Under the pieces are notes generated by a model. That model was given only the letters and a program-made list of their open reading frames with translations, was not told the origin of the DNA and searched no databases. The position numbers and the translations under genes were made by a program. This document shows, piece by piece, positions 53,790 through 64,000 of a stretch of 64,000 nt of DNA (the stretch's first letter is position 1; each line of letters opens with the position of its first letter). This DNA comes from Sulfopaludibacter sp963815475 (GTDB taxonomy: Bacteria; Acidobacteriota; Terriglobia; Bryobacterales; Bryobacteraceae): the NCBI GenBank assembly GCA_963815475.1, contig CAWFHD010000003.1:5332001-5396000 (forward strand). Reading direction: 5' to 3'.

Positions 53790-54013
53790 TTACGGTCGTA
53801 AAGCTCTTCGCGGTTAAACTTCCATCCGTTGGAGTTACCGCGCGACTCACGCGAGAGCCGCACGAATTCCTCCGCGGCTTGTTTGCGGTCGCCCTTGCCG
53901 GCAAGCTGCTCCAAATATTCCCGCACAAGCTGATTCACGCTGGTACCCATCGCCTCCGCCCGCTTTCTGGCTTCCGCGATCACCTCGTCGTCAATCGACA
54001 GCGTAACGTTCAT
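53786..54013 (-). CDS. Antitoxin of the VapBC-type pair (ribbon-helix-helix candidate)
   Basis: 75 residues. N-terminal MNVTLSIDDEVIAEARKRAE and MGTSVNQLVREYLEQLA fit a ribbon-helix-helix DNA-binding domain; the charged C-terminal part (ESRGNSNGWKFNREELYDRK) is expected to wrap the PIN toxin. The ATG at 54013 is preferred over the upstream GTG because a promoter -10 lies just before it. Likely represses its own promoter. Confidence 0.85.
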   Translation of the reverse strand: MNVTLSIDDEVIAEARKRAEAMGTSVNQLVREYLEQLAGKGDRKQAAEEFVRLSRESRGNSNGWKFNREELYDRK

Positions 54014-54019
54014 ATACAC

Positions 54020-54048
54020 ATAATACGTGCGCACGTAATAAATATCAA
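54020..54048 (-). promoter_or_regulatory. Toxin-antitoxin promoter with palindromic operator
   Basis: On the minus strand TTGATA (54048-54043) and TATTAT (54025-54020) are separated by exactly 17 bases. The palindrome TACGTGCGCACGTA (54024-54037) fills the spacer and overlaps the -10, as expected for an autorepressed antitoxin. Only six bases separate the -10 from the ATG, so the message should be leaderless. Confidence 0.7.
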
Positions 54049-54057
54049 GGTCTGGTT

Positions 54058-54087
54058 CTTGACATGTATCAGTAAACTAGTACATTA
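54058..54087 (+). promoter_or_regulatory. Promoter and inverted repeat upstream of the GntR gene
   Basis: TTGACA at 54058-54063 is followed 16 bases later by TACATT, and the ATG is at 54097. The inverted repeat ATGTA-N12-TACAT lies over the same stretch, so the GntR protein may repress its own promoter. Confidence 0.5.
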
Positions 54088-54096
54088 TATCGATAG

Positions 54097-54516
54097 ATGA
54101 GCAAGACGGAACAAAACGTCAAACGGCCTTTTGAGTTCCGGCTGGATCTCCATAGCGGTGTCCCCGTTTATCGCCAGATTATCGACCAGGTGATGGGCGG
54201 CATTGCTGCGGGGGCGCTCTCCGCGGGCGATCAACTTCCCACGGTGCGGCAGGTTGCGGTGGACCTTTCCATCAACCCCAACACGGTAATGCGGGCCTAT
54301 CGCGAGCTCGAAATTCGAGGTGTCCTGGAGACCCAGCAGGGCACCGGCACGTTCATCAGCCAACAGAAGGTGAAACGCGACGAAGTGGAACGCCGGCGGC
54401 AGTTGAGCCAGTTGGTGGCCGAGTTCGCATCGCGCGCCGGCGCTGCCGGCTTCACCCTGGAAGAATTGCTGGAGGAACTTCATGAGCGTCAACTTTCTGA
54501 AAACGTCAGGAGATAA
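54097..54516 (+). CDS. GntR-family transcriptional regulator (YtrA type)
   Basis: 139 residues: winged helix with GVPVYRQIIDQVMGGIAAGA, LPTVRQVAVDLSINPNTVMR and GVLETQQGTGTFI, then a short helical tail of about 50 residues without an effector domain, as in the YtrA subfamily. YtrA-type regulators usually control the membrane-protein operon they head. Here the next gene, four bases on, encodes an SPFH protein, which is the likely target. Confidence 0.9.
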   Translation: MSKTEQNVKRPFEFRLDLHSGVPVYRQIIDQVMGGIAAGALSAGDQLPTVRQVAVDLSINPNTVMRAYRELEIRGVLETQQGTGTFISQQKVKRDEVERRRQLSQLVAEFASRAGAAGFTLEELLEELHERQLSENVRR

Positions 54517-54520
54517 TTCC

Positions 54521-55414
54521 ATGAGACCCGACTTACAGATGCGGTTGAGCAGTGTGGGTGTGGCCCTGCTGGTTGTCTGCCTGGCCACCGGCCTGGCAGT
54601 GACGGCCCTGATCGGGAACCCCGTCCCCCTCTTGGTGTTCGCAGCTATCGGTTTGTACCTGCTGTTTTCCATTCGCGTGGCCGACCAGTGGGAAAAGGTC
54701 GCGGTTCTGCGATTCGGAAAATACGTAGGATTGAAGGGGCCGGGCCTCTTCCACATGGTTCCCATCGTCGACACCCTTAGCCGCTACGTGGATCAGCGCG
54801 TCCGGGTGGCCAATGTTTCCGCCGAATCCACCCTCACCCGCGATACCGTGCCGGTGAACGTGGACGCGATCGTCTTCTGGCTGGTGTGGAACGCCGAGAA
54901 GTCCATTCTCGAGGTCCAGGACTTCATCCAGGCCATCCAGTTGAGCGCCCAAACCGCTCTTCGCGAATCCATCGGCCGGCATGAACTGCACCAGATGGTG
55001 GCCGAGCGCGAACTGCTGGGTCGTGAGTTGCAGCGCATCCTGGACGAGAAGACCAACCCGTGGGGCATTACCGTGCAATCGGTGGAAATCCGCGATGTGC
55101 AGATTCCCGGCGGTCTGCAGGACGCTATGTCGCGCGAGGCGCAGGCAGAGCGCGAACGGCGCGCGCGCGTGATCCTGGGCCAGGCGGAGACCGAGATCGC
55201 CGACAAGTTCCGCCAGGCCGCGCTCACCTATCAGGACAATCCTGTGGCGCTCCACCTGCGCGCGATGAACATGCTCTACGAGGCCATCAAAGAGAAGGGC
55301 GCCATGGTCATCGTGCCTTCGTCCGCGGTGGAGACCATGGGGTTGGGCGGCACCTTGGCCACAGCATCGCTTGGCGGAGCCCGGCCGCAACAGGCCGCGC
55401 CCACGCTACCATAA
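54521..55414 (+). CDS. SPFH/band 7 (slipin, stomatin-like) membrane protein
   Basis: 297 residues: two adjacent N-terminal TM segments (VALLVVCLATGLAVTALIG and VPLLVFAAIGLYLLFSI), then an SPFH domain (VAVLRFGKYVGLKGPGLFHM, PVNVDAIVFWLVWNAEKSIL) and a coiled-coil region (ALRESIGRHELHQMVAEREL). AGGAG precedes the ATG at 54521. Slipins form membrane microdomain scaffolds and often pair with NfeD proteases; no nfeD is seen here. Confidence 0.92.
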   Translation: MRPDLQMRLSSVGVALLVVCLATGLAVTALIGNPVPLLVFAAIGLYLLFSIRVADQWEKVAVLRFGKYVGLKGPGLFHMVPIVDTLSRYVDQRVRVANVSAESTLTRDTVPVNVDAIVFWLVWNAEKSILEVQDFIQAIQLSAQTALRESIGRHELHQMVAERELLGRELQRILDEKTNPWGITVQSVEIRDVQIPGGLQDAMSREAQAERERRARVILGQAETEIADKFRQAALTYQDNPVALHLRAMNMLYEAIKEKGAMVIVPSSAVETMGLGGTLATASLGGARPQQAAPTLP

Positions 55415-55418
55415 GAGG

Positions 55419-56108
55419 ATGCGCTGGATTACGTTCACTCTCGCCGCGACGCTCGCTTGTGCGCCGCTGGCCGCTAAAGAAGAAAAGGCCAAAGTCAACG
55501 AGAGGCTGGATGACTCCGCCAGCCTCTTCTCCGAAATCATGGGTGCGCCCGATAAAGGCATTCCGCAAGACCTGTTGAACAAGGCGGAGTGCGTCGTTCT
55601 GGTGCCGGGACTGAAGAAGGGCGCCTTCGTGATCGGTGCTAAGTACGGCAAAGGCTTCGCGGTCTGCCGTCGCGAGGGAGGCGAAGGTTGGGGGCCGCCC
55701 GCTGCCATTCGTATCGAAGGCGGCAGCTTTGGACTGCAAATCGGAGCCTCTTCGAGCGACGTGATTTTGCTGGTGATGAATGAGCGCGGCATGAAGAAGC
55801 TCGCCAACGACAAGTTCACCATCGGAGCCGACGCCACCGCAGCAATCGGGCCGGTGGGCCGCAATGCCACCGCCCAGACTGACGCCATGATGACCGCCGA
55901 GATCCTCTCCTGGTCGCGCTCGAAGGGCGCCTTCGCCGGAGTCTCGCTCGACGGTGCTACTCTACGGAACGACCTCGACAGCAACGAGGCCATGTACGCC
56001 AAGCGCTGGACCACCCGCCAGATTCTGGCAAGCGGAGCTCCCACGCCGGAAGGCGCCGGCAAAGTTCTGTCCGAGCTGAATAAGTATTCCCCGAAGAAGA
56101 GCCAGTAG
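55419..56108 (+). CDS. Secreted SYLF-domain (lipid-binding) protein
   Basis: 229 residues: signal peptide (MRWITFTLAATLACAPLAA) and SYLF/Ysc84-like domain with AECVVLVPGLKKGAFVIGAK, GPPAAIRIEGGSFGLQIGAS and MTAEILSWSRSKGAFAGVSL. These proteins bind membranes or phosphoinositides; bacterial versions are periplasmic. It starts four bases after the SPFH gene, so the GntR-SPFH-SYLF trio is one membrane-related transcript. Confidence 0.9.
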   Translation: MRWITFTLAATLACAPLAAKEEKAKVNERLDDSASLFSEIMGAPDKGIPQDLLNKAECVVLVPGLKKGAFVIGAKYGKGFAVCRREGGEGWGPPAAIRIEGGSFGLQIGASSSDVILLVMNERGMKKLANDKFTIGADATAAIGPVGRNATAQTDAMMTAEILSWSRSKGAFAGVSLDGATLRNDLDSNEAMYAKRWTTRQILASGAPTPEGAGKVLSELNKYSPKKSQ

Positions 56109-56114
56109 CGCGGT

Positions 56115-57161
56115 CTACAAAGTCAAAGTTACCTTGCTCAAAGTGCGGGGATGGTCGGGGTTCAAGCCCTTCTGCGCCGCTAGGCACGCCGCGAACATTT
56201 GTGCCGGAACAATGTAGGGAATCGGGGTGAACAACTCCCCCAATCGACGAGGCAAAGCGATCGTCCTGGTGGCGATCGCTTTCGCCTCCCGATTTCCCGA
56301 ATCCGTAATCGCCACGATCTCCGCGCGCAGCCCGCTTAGCTTTTGTACGGTCTCCTTCACCGAAGGCCAAGTGGTATCTGCCGGAGCGAACACGAAGACC
56401 GGGAAACTCGGCTCCACCATCGCGATCGGCCCGTGCAGAAAGTCCGCCGACGAGAAGCGCTCCGCCACCACGTAACACGTCTCCATCAGCTTGAGCGCCA
56501 GTTCGAAGGCATTGGCGTAGTTGAGGCCCCGCCCCACCACCACGCAATGGCGCATAAAGCGATATCGCTCCGACAGCGTATCGATCTCGCGCTCCAGTTT
56601 TAGCGCCGCCTCCACCGCATCCGGAATGCAGTCCAGATCGGTGAGTTTCCGAATCGAGCCACCCAGAGCGTAAACCAGCAGGTACATCAGCAGCATCTGC
56701 CCCGTGTATGTTTTGGTGGCCGCCACGCTCTCTTCCTTCTCGGCCCGCACCAGGAACACGTGCTCCGCGATCGTAGCCATGGAACTGCCGCGCTCGTTGG
56801 TGATGCCCAAAGTCAGTGCGCCCTGAGCGCGAGCCTGCTCCAGCACCAGGTTAGTATCGGTGGATTCGCCCGATTGCGAAATGCCTACCACCAGTGTGTC
56901 GCCGCCGCCATAGGGACACGTATCGTACAGCGTGGTGATGGAGGGCGCAGCCAGCGCCACTGGAATGCCTGTGGTGATCTCGATCAGGTAGCGGCCAAAC
57001 AGCGCCGCGTTGTCTGAGGTGCCGCGTGCCACCAGCACGATCAGCCGCGGGCGCTGCTTCTCCACCGCGCGTTTGAACTTCTCAAGTCTCTGCCGCGCTC
57101 CGGCAAGAGTCCGTTCCAGCGCCGCCGGCTGCTGGCGGATCTCCTTCAACATTTGTGACAT
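56115..57161 (-). CDS. SIS-domain sugar isomerase/deaminase (GlmS C-terminal-like)
   Basis: 348 residues with two SIS domains: LIVLVARGTSDNAALFGRYL, VVGISQSGESTDTNLVLEQA, and CVVVGRGLNYANAFELALKL, ETCYVVAERFSSADFLHGPI. It lacks the glutaminase half of GlmS, so it is a stand-alone glucosamine-6-phosphate isomerase or deaminase (NagB-II type) acting in amino sugar use. The terminal LSKVTLTL is the usual C-terminal loop. It converges with the SYLF gene. Confidence 0.88.
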   Translation of the reverse strand: MSQMLKEIRQQPAALERTLAGARQRLEKFKRAVEKQRPRLIVLVARGTSDNAALFGRYLIEITTGIPVALAAPSITTLYDTCPYGGGDTLVVGISQSGESTDTNLVLEQARAQGALTLGITNERGSSMATIAEHVFLVRAEKEESVAATKTYTGQMLLMYLLVYALGGSIRKLTDLDCIPDAVEAALKLEREIDTLSERYRFMRHCVVVGRGLNYANAFELALKLMETCYVVAERFSSADFLHGPIAMVEPSFPVFVFAPADTTWPSVKETVQKLSGLRAEIVAITDSGNREAKAIATRTIALPRRLGELFTPIPYIVPAQMFAACLAAQKGLNPDHPRTLSKVTLTL

Positions 57162-57176
57162 GGTCTGCTTTTTACT

Positions 57177-58774
57177 TTACAGCGGAGTGAACGGGCGGGT
57201 ATCGGATCCCAGGCGGTAAGTGTGCATAAAGTTTTCATTGGCAGGCGGAGTGATCAAGTGCGGTCGCACCAACACCAGCACCTGGCTCTTTGTCGTATCG
57301 TGCTCGTGCGTGCTGGTGAGGGCGCCCAGGTAAGGCACGCGCGCAAGCCCTGCCACTCCCGAGATGTTGCGCGCCTCCTGCACTTCCATCAGTCCCGCGA
57401 TAGCCGCCCACTCGCCCATCTCCAGACGCACGAAGGTCTTCATTGAACGGTTGGAGATCACCGGGATTCCGTTCAACGACTGGCCTGAGAGCACCTGGAA
57501 TTGCGCGTCCAAGTCAAGGCTCACCTCTTCGCTGCTATGCATCACCGGCGTGACCTTCAGCGAAAAGCCGAGGTCGGCGTAAGTGAATTGCGGCGGCGGT
57601 GTGTAGGCGCCGGGGCCGGAAAACTCGCCGGCCCGTAATACCCAGCCTGCAGGATCGGATAGCGGTCGCCCACATGCAAGGTCGCAGGCATGCCGCTTTG
57701 GGCGCGGATTTCGGTGTCGAGCAGAATCTTGTTCTTGCCCTGCGTCATCTGCGCCACTATCTGTGCGTTCATGATCCCAAGACCCATCAGCGTCTTGCCT
57801 GCGCCGAAAGTCAGCAGCCCCTGGATGTTCTGCGGAACGGTGAACGTGTTGTTCAACCAGTTGCTCAGGAAGTTGAGCGAAAACAAATTCGGAAGCTGCA
57901 CTCCATAAGTGAGCATGTCGTTGCGGCTCACTTCCACAAATTGCAGGTCCAGCATCAATTGCGCCTTGGGGTGCAGCAGGTCCTCAAACAACGCGCGCGC
58001 GGGCAAGACCTTGGAGACGCGGTCGCGGATGATTACCGTGTTGGTTTGCGTGTCGAAGGAGACCTTCTCCAGCGCCAGCGCCTGTTGCACCGCGGTAATC
58101 ATCGCGTTGAAATCGGCCGGAACCGTGTTCTCGTTCAGACGAATCGCAATGGACACGGTCGGTTCTACTTCGGTACGCTTCTGCGGCGTATCCTTGGCCA
58201 CCAGAAACAGCTTGGAAGTCAGCGGCACAATGAACGATGCCGTGGCCGCTTCCAGGCCGTGCAGGGCCTCCCGATAAGTGACATCGTGCAATTCGAAGCG
58301 CAGGTTCGGCACGGGCTGATAGTCGCCGTCGAACACGCAGTCCAGTCCGTAGACGTGGGAGACGTCTTCGAACAGCTTCTTCGAATCGCCCTGCAGCTTG
58401 AAGTCGTGTTTGGCTTGGTCGGCCTGAAGTTCGGTCGGGGGCAGGGCCCGGTCGGCCTCTTTTAGATCCTGGAAGGATGCCGGCTCAATCGGGTCAGGCG
58501 CGTCGGGCAGCGCCTCCACCTGGTCGGTCGGAACCTCCGTCGGCATCGGCATAGCCTGCAGCGCGGCACGCGACCGTACCGATTGGCTCCTCAGCCAGTA
58601 GGTCCGGTTCTTGGGCTCCATCGCCGCCGCTTCCGAATACAGCACGTAGGCTTCGGAAATCCGGCCAGCCTTTTCGGCAGCCCGCCCCCGCTCGTAAAGA
58701 TCCCAGGCTGAGGGCTCGTCGGACATCAGGCAGCCGGCCAACAACAGGCAAATCAGGGGCGCACATGTCCGCAC
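57177..58774 (-). CDS. Lipoprotein secretin (type II/IV secretion-like), with one apparent frameshift
   Basis: About 532 residues after correction. A GTG start gives MRTCAPLICLLLAGC, a lipobox, followed by a TPR-like segment (AWDLYERGRAAEKAGRISEA), an STN/N0 segment (GDSKKLFEDVSHVYGLDCVF), and secretin core parts LDLQFVEVSRNDMLTYGVQL, LLDTEIRAQSGMPATLHVGD and VSLDLDAQFQVLSGQ, ending GLARVPYLGALTSTHEHDTT. The frame changes near 57615, where one base is missing in the GGCCGGCGAGTTTTCC region; the linker FTYADLGFSLKVTPV is only readable after correction. It would form an outer membrane channel. Confidence 0.85.
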
Positions 58775-58844
58775 ATAGAGTTGACGACGCCACCTTTTCC
58801 ATCGTGCAAGCGATTTGTTGTGAGAATCTTATGTAGGAGGTTGC

Positions 58845-59929
58845 ATGCTGACGATCCGCCACATCCTGGCGCACGATCCATGGTGCTGGTATGGCCGGCG
58901 ATCGTTTTTTTGCTGACTTTCGGCGCCGGTTGGCTGGTCCGGCGGCTCACCATGCGCGCCCTGCGAGCCTGGATCGACCGCACCCAAAGCCGCCCCGGCC
59001 TGATCCTCGCCGAAGCCCTTCGCGGACCGATCCTGATTTGGGCGGTAATCCTGGGCCTTCACCTGGCGCTGCAGTCGTCGGAGTTGCCTGCCAAGATCAC
59101 GGAGTTCGGGGCCAAACTTCTACTGGTTCTTTGGATCGTCTCGCTGACCCTGATCTCCATGCGTTTAGCCGGCAATCTCGTGCGCCACTACGGTGGCCAG
59201 GTCGCCGGAGCCCTGCCCGTCACCACGCTCAGTCAGAATCTGGCGCAGCTTTTTGTTGTCGTGTTGGGCATTCTGGTCCTGCTCCACAATCTGGGTTTGG
59301 CGATCGCGCCGATTCTGGGCGCGTTGGGCGTTGGCGGCTTGGCCGTCGCACTGGCCTTGCAAGATACGTTGTCGAATCTCTTCGCCGGGTTCTACATTGC
59401 AGTGGCGCGCCAGATCCGGATCGGGGACTACATCAAGCTTAATACCCTCGAAGAAGGCTACGTCACCGACATCACCTGGCGCAGCACCGCCCTTCGCAGC
59501 TTGAACAACAACATGATCATCATCCCCAACTCCAAGCTGTCGCAGGCCATCGTGACGAACTACTACCTGCCCGCAACCACGCTGTCGGCCAGCCTGCAGG
59601 TGTCCGTGCCACACGATGCGGATGTGGATCGCGTTGAGCGCGTATTGCTCGAGGTGGCCAAGACCGCTACGTCCGAAGTCCCTGGATTACTGTCCGATCC
59701 GTCGCCATCGGTCTCTTTCGACCCGGGGGTTGGCGAGTCGTCGCTGGGTTTCACCCTCGGCTTTTCCGTGACCGAATTTGCCAAACAGTTTGGTGTACGG
59801 AACGAGTTGCGGAAGCGCATCCTGCGCCGTTTCAGGGAGGAAGGCATCGCGCTGCCGTACCCTACGCGCACCGTGTATTTCAGCGGGGCCCAATTGGTGA
59901 AACCACCGGGTGAAACGGCGCATCCATAG
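58845..59929 (+). CDS. MscS-family mechanosensitive channel (start unclear)
   Basis: About 350-361 residues. TM helices (AIVFLLTFGAGWLVRRL, ILIWAVILGLHLALQSS, LLLVLWIVSLTLISMRLAG), the pore helix LGALGVGGLAVALALQDTLS with NLFAGFYIAVARQIRIGDYI, then the beta domain. The strongest ribosome site (AGGAGG) leads to ATG 58845, whose frame ends after 23 codons; the channel frame runs from ATG 58880. Joining MLTIRHILAHDP to the channel would need one extra base near 58880, so another indel is possible. It opens on membrane tension to release solutes. Confidence 0.85.
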
Positions 59930-60384
59930 GAAAGGCAGCGGTTTGGCTATTTGCCGATGCCGATCTTTAAATCTTTTTTCCGGTTGGACTTGCCAAGGTA
60001 GTTACAGTTTGTTAGTCTAATTGAAGTCAGCCGAAAGCAAGACCGAAGTTCTGGTCGCAATCATCGAAATTCCTCCGGTGAGCTCTCCGTTGTAAAACGG
60101 TCGCGAGCGAACGCCGGAAACAAGTTTCGAGGCCTGCCGTTCATCCTGGTATTCGATGTATCAGGTTTGACGTGCGCAGATCTTTGACAATCTGGTTGGA
60201 TGCAGTATGAAAGAAAAATGGTAATTGGTCAGGTTTGTGCCATCGCAAGGTGGTGTAGGCCGGGTCGATTGCCACTCGTCAGTACTCTGAGTCAACCGGG
60301 GCGATTCTAACAAATTGACGTTTAGTTTTCGAAGGGACCGTGTAAAAGCGGACTGGAGGAGATTAGAGGTCGAAACTCATTACT
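59930..60384 (+). promoter_or_regulatory. rRNA operon leader, no gene seen
   Basis: 455 bases with no coding frame. A possible promoter is TTGCCA-N17-TAGTCT near 59991-60019. The region then holds the boxA-like element and AT-rich stretches typical of an rRNA leader and processing stem before the 16S gene. Confidence 0.5.
60179..60190 (+). promoter_or_regulatory. boxA-like antitermination element, 16S leader
   Basis: GATCTTTGACAA is similar to the NusB/NusE boxA element (TGCTCTTTAACAA in E. coli). The identical 12 bases recur before the 23S gene, the usual arrangement of boxA in rRNA operons. Confidence 0.65.
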
Positions 60385-61890
<1,506 letters not shown>

Positions 61891-62103
61891 AGAGACCGTG
61901 GGTGGAGTTTCTGAAAGCCAAAGGACGCCTGAGTGTACGGCGTTCGGCAAGTAGGAAATAGCCGTTCCACTCCACAACCGCCGACTCGCAAGAGTTGGTG
62001 AGTCCGCACCGGACTCCACTTAGAGAACGATGAGTCTTTTTAGTGGTCGCTGGGTTTATCTCAGTGGTCCACTGCATCCAACTGGCCTCGATTTAATATT
62101 CAT

Positions 62104-62185
62104 AGCCACAGATGAACACTGATAAACGTTGATAAAGAGCTGTGTGTTCGTTCTTATCAGTGTTAATCCGTGTTCATCTGTGGCT
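62104..62185. repeat. Interspersed-type inverted repeat in the rRNA spacer
   Basis: AGCCACAGATGAACA at 62104-62118 is perfectly inverted as TGTTCATCTGTGGCT at 62171-62185. Inside, CTGATAA (62119-62125) pairs with TTATCAG (62154-62160), leaving TTAATCCG as a side bulge. The unit ACAGATGAACAC(G/T)GAT is known to me as a sequence repeated in many environmental bacterial genomes; copy number here is untested. Confidence 0.75.
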
Positions 62186-62247
62186 AATTAATAAATTTTT
62201 CGGCAGTTTGTTTAGCGTGGCGCTGAACTGATTGCCGAGGCAATCGA

Positions 62248-62259
62248 GATCTTTGACAA
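62248..62259 (+). promoter_or_regulatory. boxA-like antitermination element before 23S
   Basis: GATCTTTGACAA, identical to the element in the 16S leader at 60179, about 135 bases before the 23S gene. Confidence 0.65.
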
Positions 62260-62394
62260 CTGAATATTTGACGGGCATACAAAACACAAGTTTTGTTTGT
62301 ACAACAAAGCGAATTAGAAGAAAGTAGCGTCTACAAAAGCCCGGCCGGCGGTGAAAGCTGTTGGTTGGGAGATTGTGTGTGAAGTAGATTTTAT

Positions 62395-64000
<1,606 letters not shown>

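Overview
The window is about 60 percent GC. The 16S gene at the right end reads like subdivision 3 Acidobacteriota (Solibacter/Bryobacter relatives). Protein content fits: long Oar-like TonB-dependent receptors with N-terminal carboxypeptidase-regulatory domains, a MacB/FtsX-type permease, many secreted hydrolases and a bacillithiol gene. No phage, transposase or CRISPR array was seen. All family assignments come from reading motifs, not from searches.

Layout. 1-3570 (minus): the start of a urea/guanidine carboxylase operon with two DUF1989 partner genes, probably a guanidine degradation module, cut by the left edge. 3844-13222: PqiA-like membrane protein, M1 peptidase, Oar-like receptor, beta-helix protein. 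13341-17029: lone ClpB-D2-like ATPase, tRNA-Arg(TCG), ABC permease. 17026-19375 (minus): nuoM followed by a MerT/thioredoxin-like gene that appears to be a selenoprotein, with an in-frame UGA, a UxxC motif and a hairpin at bacterial SECIS distance. 19483-20995: ECF sigma, anti-sigma and zinc-ribbon genes overlapping at ATGA. 21013-26845: NtrC/NtrY-like pair, TonB-domain protein, chemoreceptor, small secreted protein. 26980-32156: oxidoreductase, metK and ahcY, and a divergent ArsR-methyltransferase fusion with a palindrome in the shared promoter region. 32231-36106: FAH protein, PfkB kinase, rhomboid, glutaredoxin-like protein and bshB1. 36108-43785: ThuA-like protein, second receptor, small secreted proteins, acetyltransferase, two-component system. 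43941-53371: M36 peptidase, membrane protein, tsaC/sua5, prfB with its programmed +1 frameshift, phosphoesterase, PilT-like ATPase. 53373-59929: VapC-type toxin-antitoxin pair, GntR/SPFH/SYLF genes, SIS isomerase, secretin, MscS channel. 60385-64000: rRNA operon (16S, tRNA-free spacer with a long inverted repeat, 5' part of 23S).

Sequence quality. Several genes are broken by single-base shifts: the MerT gene, the NtrC-like regulator (three), the chemoreceptor, the essential metK, the secretin and perhaps the MscS start. Because metK is affected and the proteins are otherwise intact on both sides, base-level indel errors are the likeliest cause; these genes should not be read as pseudogenes without checking. 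The prfB shift is different: it carries the known recoding signal.
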